Source of the DNA: Desarmillaria ectypa
Lineage: Eukaryota; Basidiomycota; Agaricomycetes; Agaricales; Physalacriaceae
Direction: 5' to 3'
DNA: 64,000 nt
Assembly: GCA_030407005.1 (NCBI GenBank)
Contig: JAUDYN010000005.1
Location: 1,302,001-1,366,000 of the forward strand
Below the pieces are notes generated by a model, which was given only the letters and a program-made list of their open reading frames with translations, made no database searches and was not told the DNA's origin. Below, piece after piece: positions 11,677 through 21,616 of the stretch (positions are counted from its first letter, which is position 1; the number at the start of each line of letters is the position of its first letter). The position numbers were made by a program, and so were the translations under genes.

Positions 11677-13275
11677 TGCTTCTCCATCAGGCTAACGCGT
11701 TGTTGTGATTCCTCTCAGACCCTTATGCTGCACAAAGACTTCATCCCTTCGGGGTGGATCCCGGTTGCTGCCTGATGTCACACTTTCGATGGGCCTTTCA
11801 TGCGTGGAAGGTAGTTACAACAGGATCCGTGGAATGGAAATTGTACAACAGTCTTATGCTCAGTTAGTAGTACTTATATACAACAGTGAGTGCACAAGTA
11901 TGGGTGGGATGGGATGTCCAGAAATGAATGGATGAATGAAATGAGAAAGAATTGAAACGTGATATCGTGAAAGGAGCGGATGCCATGGCCAAAGGATATG
12001 ACTGAGACCAATGAGTTCATGCACTAGCATCCCGTGCTAATGCAATGGACCTGTCTTTCGGTGGTAAGGAGATGGGATAGAGGAGGGAAGATATACTTCT
12101 GCCATGAAAGACACATAAATATCAATATCTCGACTGGTGGGGTCATAAAAAGACGAACCAGTTAATCAGTCGGTACGTCAATCGTGTTCAAATCGTGTGT
12201 GGGCATGATCTATCATCGCGTCTGCTAGAGCGACGATGTGAGACGCGTCATAAAATGTACGAAAGGCTCGACGCACCAACAGTGAAGCTCAACGGAAGCA
12301 AGCAAAACGCAGACATCCACCTCGTTCGACTGGAGGATCTTTTACCTGAGTTTGAGAGTTGCGCACGAAGTTATCCTGAAAGAAATGTCAAGGCGATCGA
12401 GCATAATACGAGCGAAATTGACACGCACGAGATTGTAGCTCTCCGCTCCAGCGCGTAGAGGTACGGGAGACGAGGTCACTATCACAGGCACTAGAGGCAC
12501 AATGAGACGCGTCCATCAAAGAGAAGTGACTGAACCTAACCACACGCTCCGACGAGCACAAATGCTCTCCAGATGATCTTGGACTGCATATCTACAAGTG
12601 AGTATGGCCAAGGGCCCAGAGGTAAAAGAGCTAAAGGAAGAGAAGCTGGGTATGTGTATGGAGTGCACGAATTTAAAATGGGAAAGCAATGGATTCGACC
12701 ATCCGTCAGGTATCCCTTTATACTTTCAACAAAGAGCATCTCTTGAAAGGGCATTGTGAAAGGACCTGATATACTCGCTTATTCGAACACAAGGGGAGCG
12801 AATATATGCGGCGCTGGCATTGCTTAAAAGTTGAACAATGTCGTCGAGATGTAATGGTTACCCATATGATTCGCGGAGACCGAGAGTTTAACAGCATGGG
12901 AAAAGACCGGATTTGTCTAAAAGGGTAAAAAGCGCCGGGCATTCATCACTTATATGGGAGACGAACAAGGCAATGAACGTATTCGGCGATACCAAAATAA
13001 GATGGTCGTTTCGGACGTAGAAAGCGCGTATTGCGGGGCGGTGGAGTGTTCCGAGGATACACGTTTACGAAAAGGTAAGCACTTTCCCATCATGAACTTG
13101 GAAAACACCGGCAGCCGTATGATCAAGCCATTCACAACGTATCGACGGGCAGCGCTTCGCTCCCGCTGCTCTCTAACTGTAATCACACAGCATCTGAGTA
13201 ACACCGAGAATCAATGAAGGGACAGTGATGCACGAGAGAATGGTACCTAAAGTAGTGATCTTCCCAGCTTCAGCT
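11677..13275. other. 1.6-kb stretch without a supportable gene
   Basis: Several 70-90 residue frames exist on both strands (for example 12195-12458 plus, 12954-13217 plus, 12718-12942 minus). They have no recognisable motif and no flanking splice sites that extend them. The region includes the 3' flanks of the convergent CCDC174 and TPK-MoaD genes. An unrecognised lineage-specific gene or noncoding RNA is possible. Confidence 0.35.
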
Positions 13276-14531
13276 TCAACCACCAGAAACTGGACAAATG
13301 ACAGCGACCTCGGCACCCTCTGCTAGTTCGTAGTTCGCTGGATCATCGACCATTTCTTCATTGACACTCCACTGGCATGTTTCTAGGATTTTGTCCAAAC
13401 CAGTATTAGGATGCCTGGAAATCAGTAGATCGCGTAGATTCGACAACGAGAAACCGTGCATCGGAATGGGTACAGCTTCCTCGGTCCTTCCCGTTGCTGT
13501 TGAAGCCCCGGCAAAGTACAAAATCATTATTTCTGCGTGTAGCTCCATGGTCCACCAGATGGGCTTGGTGGTCTTGATCCAGACCGTGTCTGAGGATGGA
13601 ACAAGGTGGTTCGACGTGGATACCATTGTATCAAAGGAGGATACGGTCTCCGCTGAAAATGAAATGAGGTTGATAAGATGGAAGGGTTTGAGTCACGTAC
13701 TGAGGTTCCACTGCAGACCTGTTGTGGAGAGTATCGTAGAGTCTATACCTACTGGAAGTAAACCACATGTCTTTCCTAGAACAGAATGGTCAATCTTGAT
13801 GGAATGCTCTCCCTGGTGCATCCATGAATAAGCGGGTAAATCAGATGAGAGAAGGACGGCAGACACTATTGAGAACCCAACCAACATTATCATCTGTTAC
13901 GGCAAAGACTCGTTTAGAAGAGTCATTTCGAAGCTTATGGAGATAGGACAACGTGTGTATCGTCTGATCTAATCGTCCAGCAAGGCCGCCAAGAATGATA
14001 ACTTGCCACGGCTGGACAGGTCCTGTCAGGGAAGTCACCTGTGGAATCACATTTCGCAGCGAGAGTGGGATACCTCTTCACCAGGAACTTGCAGAGACGA
14101 TAGGGCCTGCATAGACTTCATGAGATCAGTGGAGTCTTGGTCGCTACTATGGACAACAGTTATTCCCTATATCATGTTGTAATTCCAGCCAAGTAACAGT
14201 AATGGCAAGCGCACTTTTGAAGTGTAATAGGCGTGAACTTCAGTCCGTATAGAATCGAAATCCCCCGTTATGAGATCCGGCAGATATCTGTGTGCATGAG
14301 CATCAGGTGATGCACGTGTGAAGAAGGAATACCGTCACTCAACGACTCCTTGTTCTCAACGGTGTCATGTAGTCTGTTGGCCCCTCCGTCAGCGCAGCAG
14401 TGCCACTGTGAGGATGTCCAAAGACGGCGCAAAAGTGTTGGAGAAAAGGGTTGGTTCAAGATAATTAACGCTCGTTTGGTTGAACCACGGGCGCCACTTG
14501 GCTGGAGAAAATCGACATTCCAAGAAGTCAT
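13276..14531 (-). CDS. Thiamine pyrophosphokinase fused in frame to a MoaD/MOCS2A-type molybdopterin synthase small subunit
   Basis: The start is ATG 14531. The kinase part shows RALIILNQPF, CCADGGANRLHD, LPDLITGDFDSIR, DQDSTDLMKSM, IILGGLAGRLDQTIHTLSYL, CGLLPVGIDSTILSTTGLQW and STSNHLVPSSD: the full set of thiamine pyrophosphokinase motifs (thiamine plus ATP gives thiamine diphosphate). It reaches the usual family C-terminus (KPIWWTMEL) and then, in the same exon and with no stop codon, runs through HAEIM into ILYFAGASTATGR and on to AVICPVSGG-stop. That last segment, about 84 residues, is a complete MoaD-like ubiquitin fold ending in the Gly-Gly tail needed for adenylation and thiocarboxylation. 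There are about five introns. Two joins (near 14340 and 13875) need weak GTC donors to keep phase, so those junctions are uncertain. The last exon, which contains the fusion point (about 13540), is continuous. An internal Met (about 13537) could also start a free MoaD protein from the same mRNA. Confidence 0.8.
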
Positions 14532-14714
14532 TGTGAGAGGGATAGGAGGAGTCAGAACATAGGAGGGGAATGCTCATTGGCGATCACGTCCTAAAATAGG
14601 CAGCTTGAATTGGATAATCTCCCGGGAACACTGTTCTCTTCCTTCCATCATCTTCGTCCGGCTTTGATAGTCACTTTGTTTTCCTTTCACTTCACATCCT
14701 ATCCTACTGTTACG
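14532..14714. promoter_or_regulatory. shared divergent promoter, TPK-MoaD gene / Ran1-like kinase 1
   Basis: 183 bases separate the divergent start codons at 14531 (minus) and 14715 (plus). Pyrimidine-rich stretches precede the kinase start (14640-14710). I see no thiamine (TPP) riboswitch-like structure here, though a fold search was not possible. Confidence 0.35.
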
Positions 14715-15941
14715 ATGCCTCAGCGCAAAGTTCCTCTCCCTGATTTTCGTGGAAGCTTCCTCGCAAATCGCCGTCTACATCTTCTCGAGCTTCTCGGTTC
14801 AGGCGCGTACGGGAAGGTTTATCGTGCTCTTGATACTGCCTCGCCTCCCAGCGACCCAGTCTACTTTGCTGTCAAATGCATGTTCAAGTACGAGAAGGGG
14901 ACACGCGGAGATCTGCAACAGCTGAGAGAGTTCGCCTTACACGCCAAGGTCGCTATCCACCCAAACATTGTCACATTCCACGATGTCATCTATGACCACG
15001 CTTTTGTCTATGTTGTCCTTAACTTGTGCTCTGGCGGTGACCTTCACTCTGCAATCATCGAGAAGCGTCTTTTCTACAAGAACGACGAGCTCTTGCGTAC
15101 CGCATTTCTGCAGATCATCGACGCTGTTCATTTTTGTCATCAGCAACAAGTATTTCATCGTGATCTCAAGCCGGACAACATTCTTTGCTCAGCTGATGGA
15201 AAGGAGATCTTTCTTGCGGACTTTGGCCTTGCGACACACGTTGACCAGTGCGAGCACTTTGGCTGTGGAAGTTTGTTCTATAAGAGTCCAGGTCTGCTTT
15301 TCTATGTCTGTTTCATTCTTCTTGCACTCACCTGCACTCACATAGAGTGTCTTGGTGAAAAAGGCCAGAAAACATACAGCACGCAACAGAGTGATATCTG
15401 GTCCCTTGGAGTTGTCCTCGTAAATCTAATCACTGGGCGTTGTCCATGGAAAATCGCGAAAACCGAAGACCCTTCATTCAACTCTTTACTTCATGAAGAA
15501 GGCTATTTCAGACGGACGCTTCCCATGTCACCTAGAGCCATCGCACTCCTCAAGCGTATATTCCATTTTGACCCTCTCCTTCGAATAACGCTTCCCGAAC
15601 TTCGTACTGAAATCGCCAAGATAGATACCTTCTTCATCTCTGATGCTGATCTCTTGCTTGCGGATGACCAAGTTAAAGTTGTCGATAGCTATTTCACCTC
15701 TCCCCATTGTCATCCGACACCGCGTCAGCGCAAAATGCAGCAACATCCTTTTGCGTCGCTAGACGATATTGTATCGGTTCCTCAGCTGGACGTCTCCCCA
15801 GAACCGGAGCCAATCCCTCGTCACCGGGCGCCTTGTAATACTGCCTTGTTCACGCCTCCTAGACGAAGGACATTGTTGACAAAGGTTGTGAAGAAGCTCA
15901 AAGCAATATCATGGACATCTACCAGCTCGAGATCATCGTAG
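14715..15941 (+). CDS. Ser/Thr protein kinase, Ran1/Ksp1-like (copy 1)
   Basis: Exons 14715-15291 and 15346-15941 give 390 residues. Kinase landmarks in order: LLGSGAYGKVYRAL (Gly loop), YFAVKCMFKY (VAIK Lys), HRDLKPDNILCS (catalytic loop), FLADFGLATH (DFG), GCGSLFYKSPECLGE (activation segment with an SPE in place of APE), SDIWSLGVVL, and the C-lobe end FHFDPLLRITLPELR. GCGS-x-FY-x-SPEC is characteristic of the Ran1/Pat1-Ksp1-Sks1 group, kinases that link nutrient state to meiosis or filamentation in yeasts; expansion is common in agaricomycetes. A basic C-terminal tail follows. The 54-base intron 15292-15345 has no in-frame stop and a GTCTGC donor; without splicing it would add a hydrophobic insert, which I reject because the paralogue at 18.4-19.6 kb is spliced at the same place. 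A paralogue lies on the opposite strand 2.5 kb away. Confidence 0.88.
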   Translation: MPQRKVPLPDFRGSFLANRRLHLLELLGSGAYGKVYRALDTASPPSDPVYFAVKCMFKYEKGTRGDLQQLREFALHAKVAIHPNIVTFHDVIYDHAFVYVVLNLCSGGDLHSAIIEKRLFYKNDELLRTAFLQIIDAVHFCHQQQVFHRDLKPDNILCSADGKEIFLADFGLATHVDQCEHFGCGSLFYKSPGLLFYVCFILLALTCTHIECLGEKGQKTYSTQQSDIWSLGVVLVNLITGRCPWKIAKTEDPSFNSLLHEEGYFRRTLPMSPRAIALLKRIFHFDPLLRITLPELRTEIAKIDTFFISDADLLLADDQVKVVDSYFTSPHCHPTPRQRKMQQHPFASLDDIVSVPQLDVSPEPEPIPRHRAPCNTALFTPPRRRTLLTKVVKKLKAISWTSTSSRSS

Positions 15942-16242
15942 TCCCACTGTCGCTCCTTTGGTACCTGGGTTTGCTTTTTTGTTTCTGTGTGGACTTTTCG
16001 TTATCTTCTCCTTACCTTCTTTCCTCCTGGTGGGGAGAGCTGTTGTCAAATCATTCAGAAAAAGCCACGAAATATCGTAGAATGTTTGTCAAGAACAGGA
16101 TAAATATCCAGAAGTTCTGAAAGGGAGCAACATGAGATGGAAAGCGTATGCTTATAACCAAAACAAAGCAAGGATGATTGAGAGTTATGATACAATACAT
16201 ACTACATGTAAGAGCAAAGGAAAATTACAAAAGGTATATCAT
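15942..16242. other. convergent 3' intergenic region
   Basis: It lies between the stop codons of kinase 1 (plus) and the CS-domain gene (minus). No coding frame or repeat was found. Confidence 0.35.
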
Positions 16243-17967
16243 CTAAGAGGCCTGGTTGCGGCGAGACCACGAAAAACTCAACGCACCAATGACACCCACA
16301 ACAACAAGAGCAGTGCCAGCGCCAATGAGGCCCGGAAGGTAAACATACCAGGTAGAGTCCGGGTCATCCACCTTAGATTGATTATCAAGTAAGGCCTTCT
16401 CATCCCTCTTCCGTCGACGACGAAGAGAATCGACGTTCGGTACCGGATCATACTGAAGCTCAATGGAGGGCATCTCCAATTCTTCAGCGTCAATCACAGT
16501 ATGTGGTGGCAAAGTAGGGATATCGAGATCAGGTGCCAAAGTACGAGCACGGTCAAAGAACTGCCCCGCGGCTTCGCGATCTCGTTTCCAGGTCAGCGTA
16601 CCTGTGTCTGTCATTTGGGCACGAGCGGGAATGCGGATAGATGACAGGCTGGAGTGTGAAGAAGACAGGAGGGTGGAGGCTGCGCCATCCAAGTGAAGCA
16701 TACCGGCTTCCAAATAGAGCTGTGCGAGGCCTCTGGGCCCACCTATGCATTGAATGTAGTAGGTAGTGGTGCCGCGAGGTGCCTGTCCCTGTTTCTGGTA
16801 TTCTTCAATATTAAATTCCATCTGCAACGGCAGATAGTGAGATACGAGTTTCATGGTTGATGTAGGAGCGTGAGAGAGATGCCAAGCGCGCCTGTGTAGA
16901 CGTAAAACAAGGAGTGCTAATGAGTTAGGGAAGAGGTTCATAAATGGCAGTCACTTACAAGAAACACTCGAATGCCTCTTCCCGGTCTTTGTGAATGTCG
17001 AACTGTTCCATGGCAAGCAAGACCAAGCTAGTGGGGTCCATGTTATATTGATGTTCCAACTCATAACTCGCGTCAAAGATGACCGAGTTGCGGACGTAAG
17101 GCGCTAAAGTGTCCGGTACGGGTCCGACGATAAGAGAAGGCCAGATAATCGACTGATCCTTCTCCAAATGTAGGGTCAACAACCGGCCAGATTGGGAATG
17201 CAGTGACTCGACCGATGAATAAGAGGACGCTATACTCTGAATGATGTGCCCTGGAGATACAGCACGAGAAGCTGTACTGGAATGAGGTTTCCGTCGGAAA
17301 GAGAATCCACGTTGCTCGTCGGCGGAAGAAAGCGAAGGGGAGGATAAGGCAGGTGATGATGCAGAGAATTCTTCCGCGTCAGACGCCTGACCACTCTCAA
17401 GAGATGCCGCGAAACTGCTGGAAATTTCTGGATCAGAAACGAAGGCATAGGATGAGTGGGTTGAAGCCGTCGACGCTGTAGAAGTTGTTCGCTCTCGAGC
17501 GGAGAGGCGAGACGAATGGGGTTCAAGCTGCCACACAGAATTCGTCACGTCGACATTGCCGTACAGTCTCCCCTGCGCTATCCTTCAATAGGACTCCACA
17601 ATGGACTAGGAAAACCACTAACCTTGATTATCGGCGCCTGCCCTCGGACGCCTGCAATGAGATAATTGCGCTCTATTATCACCTAACATACGCCAAGGTC
17701 AAACGTTGGGTATCGTTAACAGCCCCACAGCACAGCACTTACCGACATGTCTTCTTCTTGAGTATCATAAGGGACCATGAGTAGAACCGTAGCCTAAAAA
17801 TGGGAATAAACGGTGAGCTTCAGGATTATCGCGCCAACCGAGCTTAGATTTACCTGGTCGTGAGACTGTATATTGGCGACGTATTAGCGAGTGTCTTTCG
17901 TTGAATTCTGAGAACGAACCTGATGCCAGGAGTAGGAATAGTATCTGGGGTCATTGAGTTTGTCCAT
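16243..17967 (-). CDS. CS-domain (p23/HSP20-like) protein with C-terminal membrane anchor
   Basis: Six exons (17920-17967, 17854-17865, 17743-17793, 17623-17682, 16959-17572, 16243-16891) give 477 residues with every phase preserved. The first four small exons build a CS domain: MDKLNDPRYYSYSWHQ, then SHDQ from a 12-base exon, then ATVLLMVPYDTQEEDMS, then VIIERNYLIAGVRGQAPIIK, continuing as GRLYGNVDVTNSVWQLEP. A Ser-rich disordered stretch follows (about residues 70-160). A helical, repeat-like region comes next (DREEAFECFLRAWHL, YYIQCIGGPRGLAQLYLEAG, REAAGQFFDRARTL). It ends with one transmembrane helix (YLPGLIGAGTALVVVGVIGA) and a short basic tail RRNQAS, a tail-anchor layout. CS domains bind Hsp90 or act as co-chaperones; a membrane-tethered co-chaperone is my inference. 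The family is conserved in fungi, but I know no assigned role. Confidence 0.82.
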
Positions 17968-18440
17968 GGCAGTCCGCAATCCGTGAGAGGGTGCAGGAAG
18001 AGGGAAGGCGAGCAAGCGGCCAAGAGACAAGCACAGTTGTACGGCACGGCTTGTGGCAGCGGGACGGCCACGTGCATGCTTTTCTGATGTCTCTGACTCA
18101 CTTCGTTCCGGCGGCTACATATGCATCTCTATGTAAAGTAAACATCATACCTGCGTCTACAGCATCTGAATGTACGCAGCCTGAGACTCGTTTCGCAAAA
18201 TAACACCCCTTCATCGGTCAAAACATTACTCAACTGGTGCTTCATGGGGATCTTCGTTCGTAATATGCGCTTAGATGCAGCTGAAATTGACGCATCATTT
18301 TAAAGTCATTCAACGCGAAAAATGATAACTAAATGAATATGCTTCTGACATGGGGAATACAGTGACAGATGTATCTGCTTTCGCCACACTCTCGACCTGC
18401 AAGGTACAAGAGAATGGGTGAATAGATACAAATAGCGTGT
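17968..18440. other. intergenic region between the CS-domain gene and kinase 2
   Basis: It holds the CS-gene promoter and the 3' flank of kinase 2. The open frame overlapping 17850-18101 on the minus strand is a shadow of the promoter and first exon in another frame. Nothing else is recognisable. Confidence 0.35.
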
Positions 18441-19592
18441 TCAAAATCCAAAAAGGCGGCCTAAAATTCTCCTTATAAGCCGTCGAGGCCGGGATAATTG
18501 GTGCACATTGCTGAGCGAATCGTCAGAAACTGGGAGCGAGTCCACTGAAACGCGATTGCTGGCTGAGGGTGTGCTAGAGAGTTGCTTCTGGAGATTTGAG
18601 AGCGAGTCGCAACCAGGAGGTCTCTTACGAGCTATGTCCCTAACAAGCTTTGGAGCATGAGAAAGGTCCCCGGGCGACAGGAAGAAAGTATCGAGTCTGA
18701 GAATCGCCTCGCGAAGTTCAGGTAGGGTGATTCGCTCGCCGGAACGGAGAACAAAGATACGCAGAAGGATGTCGATAACGCCAGGTGAGAAGGGAAAGCA
18801 TTTCTGAAAGAAGGCTGAGTCACGAAGGAAAGCATTGAATAGTACGTCAGATGTCCTCGCAGCTTTCCACGGACGACGATGGGAGAGCATGTTGACGAGA
18901 ACGATCCCGAGTGACCAAACATCACTTCGTCTTGCTGAGTACGTCGGGCTCTTCCATTCCTCACCAATGCATTCTGGTGGCGATCAGCCATCGAACGTGG
19001 TTGGATGGTCAGTGAGCTTACCTGGACTCTGATATGACATACTACCGCATCCAATGTATTTGCAATCTTCCAGCATTGTCGCCAAACCAAAATCGGCAAG
19101 GAAAACTTCAGTGCAGTCTTTCGAACACAGGACATTCTCTGGCTTGAGGTCACGGTGAAATACACCCTTCTCATGACAATATTGAAGGGCATCGATGAGT
19201 TGAATGAAAACGCGTTTGAGGGCGTCGTTGTCACGCAGAAGACGGGTTTCGCCTATGGCGTTATAGAGGTCTCCACCTAAGCAGAGGTCAAGAACAATGT
19301 ACAAATAGAGTCCGTCGTAGAAGGCCTCATGAAAGGTGATGATGTTGGAGTGTCCAGACACCTTGGCATGAGCAGAGAACTCCTTTTTTTGGAGAGTGTC
19401 GCGTCGCGAACCCTTCTTGTACCTGTGCATACACTTGACAGCATAGTATTCTTCTACGCGCTTGGGCGACGCGATATCGACAGCGCGATAGACCTTCCCG
19501 TATGAACCAGCACCAAGAAGCTCTAGAAGGAGAAGACGACCGTTTGCAACCAGCTGACCGGTGAAGTCAGGCAAAGGGTATTTAGAAGGCAT
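18441..19592 (-). CDS. Ser/Thr protein kinase, Ran1/Ksp1-like (copy 2)
   Basis: Exons 19022-19592 and 18441-18973 encode 367 residues. The motifs match copy 1 one by one: LLGAGSYGKVYRAV, YYAVKCMHRYKKGSR, HRDLKPENVLCS, FLADFGLATM, GCGSMSYQSPECIGEEW, SDVWSLGIVLVNML and ERITLPELREAIL. Even the first residues agree (P-LPDF-G near the N-terminus). The single intron falls after the first base of the same Glu codon of SPEC as in copy 1, here with a normal GTAAGC donor. The two genes are therefore paralogues from a duplication, now in inverted orientation around the CS-domain gene. The catalytic Lys, Asp and DFG are intact, so it should be active. The C-terminal tail is Ser-rich and ends with a basic stretch. 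Confidence 0.88.
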
Positions 19593-20141
19593 AGCGTGAA
19601 GAGAAAAAGGCGAGATAGAAATGTAAAGCGACTCTCAAAGCCGGATGGAAGTGAAGGTGGTGGTAGGAATGAAACAGCGGCGATCAACAAGACATTTGTT
19701 TTTGAAATTAGTTTGTCGTCTCAAAAACAAACTTGGTCACCGTGACCACCACGACGCAGAAATTTGTCGCCTCAAGGCATTGCTTAAGGGGAAAAGTGTT
19801 ATCTTTTTGTTCAATAGCACTGATGGAATGAAGCACAGATATTTATTCCGTACTCGCCCAACTGCCGAGACTGGGTGACTGCAGTACTTGACTTGGTTCC
19901 CTTGCTCTATCTCACTCGCCTGTTCTTTATTGACTCGGGAGCTTTGCTACGCTGGGAACGTATTTCATCGTCTCTTCTGGAATAAAATATGTAAATCGTG
20001 AGGAATGGAGAGCCTTGACGCCACGTCCATCCGGACCATCTCCGTACGTCACAACATGCTTCCATGGCTTGGATTCACCGATATTACTTAACTGCGCTTT
20101 AGTTCCTGTCATTTTTTTTTTTCCCTTACGACGACCACACC
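19593..20141. other. divergent intergenic region, kinase 2 / F-box gene
   Basis: It contains the promoters of kinase 2 and the F-box gene. A 61-codon frame on the minus strand (19927-20112, starting MTGTKAQLSNIGESKPW) has plausible composition and could be a small gene, but it has no recognised motif and I give it low weight. Confidence 0.3.
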
Positions 20142-21412
20142 ATGCAGCGTCTTCCTAGTCTTCCGGGAGAAATAGTCGACGCAATCATAGACGAATGTCA
20201 TTCCAATCCCCATACGCTCGTTTCATGCTGCCTTGTCTCTAAACAATGGTTTGCATCGAGCCGGTATCACCTCTTCTCGACCATCGAATTATCATCAAAA
20301 AACTCGAAGGCTTTTTCCAAACTCTTGGAATCGCCCCTCTGCACTATCACGCCCTTCTTGAACGAGATCTCCTTCCACGTCCAAGATGACGCCCAGTGGA
20401 TCCTTGATCTCCTCTCAAAAGGATTTTACTTCGGCACTGTCACGACGCTCAACATCTTTTGTTATGGCGTCGACCTCAAAAATTTGCTCCGGGACGCCAT
20501 CTTGTCCCATTTTTCATCCATTACATACTTGCGCGTTTTTGCTGCTACCATGACATGGCGTAACCTGGCCCCTGACGTTCGCTTCATCTGCTCATTCCCA
20601 CGCCTCGAGAATGTCCTTCTCTATGGCCACCACCAGAGCGGCTTCCACATTGATTCATCGGTCCGATTACCGCCAAACATTTGCGCATTGAAGCTCGACC
20701 TTCCGAGCCCGGCTTTGGACGGAGTTATGCAGTGGCTGCTTGCACACAAGAAGCTTCCAACTGTTTCTTCACTGCATATCTTCCGAGTGCAAGCGGAGCA
20801 TTGTGCTGCTCTCGAGCAGTATACACAGGCTTGTCAAAACACACTGAAAGATTTTATGATTCTTCTGCATAAGCGAAGCGCCGAGGAAGAAGGTATAAAC
20901 AATATATCGTCTGAGCGTCAGAGAACTCACAATCATACTTAGTCACTTTTGATTTGCGACCCAATACAAATCTTAACAGCATCTTCCTGTCAGCCAGTGG
21001 ACCGGATGCTATCACAGCGGCGGGGGCGGTTCTATCTTCTCTTTCATCGCCATACCTGCGAGACGTGATCTTGCGTGTTCCTTACGTTCATCTACGGCAA
21101 GAAGGATGGGGCAGTCTCGATGCGATGCTAGCGTCTCACATGCAGTCGGTCGCCTGTACGGTAGTCACTGATGATTCTCGAAATTACGGCCCTGAGCTGA
21201 GAAAGAGGTTGCCAACCTTGAATGCGTCTGGAGCGCTTCAAGTCGTCGCTCAGGGCCGCTCCAAGATTGCAGCTCACTACTTAAATGAAGTCTACTCTCG
21301 GTTTAAGGTAAGTGCTTGACGTTACTGTCGGGTGTCCGCGATATTAAATCCTTTACTAATATAGCCTTTGTCTCAACTGAGCGTCCTTTCTTCTAGTTGT
21401 ATTATCTGCTAA
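20142..21412 (+). CDS. F-box domain protein
   Basis: Three exons (20142-20892, 20943-21307, 21365-21412) give 387 residues in phase. The N-terminal F-box reads LPSLPGEIVDAIIDECHSN, then LVSCCLVSKQWFASSRYHLF. The rest consists of irregular leucine-rich segments (for example LPPNICALKLDLPSPAL), typical of the agaricomycete F-box family. The last exon is inferred from a strong GTAAGT donor at 21308 and a branch-like CTAAT followed by TAG at 21364; if that intron is retained the protein ends SRFKVSA at 21319. The role is probably substrate choice for an SCF ubiquitin ligase; the target is unknown. Confidence 0.75.
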
Positions 21413-21616
21413 TACAGGTTTGAGTATGTAGCCCGCCCACCTACACTTAACCACTCACTAGTACTCGTTAATTAAGCCTAAAATATTGCCTTAATCGATG
21501 CTAATCGTCCATTCCATGTATTGAAAAGGTTGTGTTAAGGGTATAGAATTGTGAAAAGCGGTATAAAAATGAAAAAAAACAAAGGTATAAGCGACGTGAG
21601 TATATATATACGAGCA

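Noticed and set aside
12670..12720. Another TTCGA-containing tRNA-like word.
   Set aside because: No pairing T-arm and no cloverleaf could be built by eye.
15292..15345. A hydrophobic insert in kinase 1 that could be a transmembrane segment.
   Set aside because: It is a 54-base stop-free intron; the paralogue splices at the same codon and the joined SPEC motif is the family pattern.
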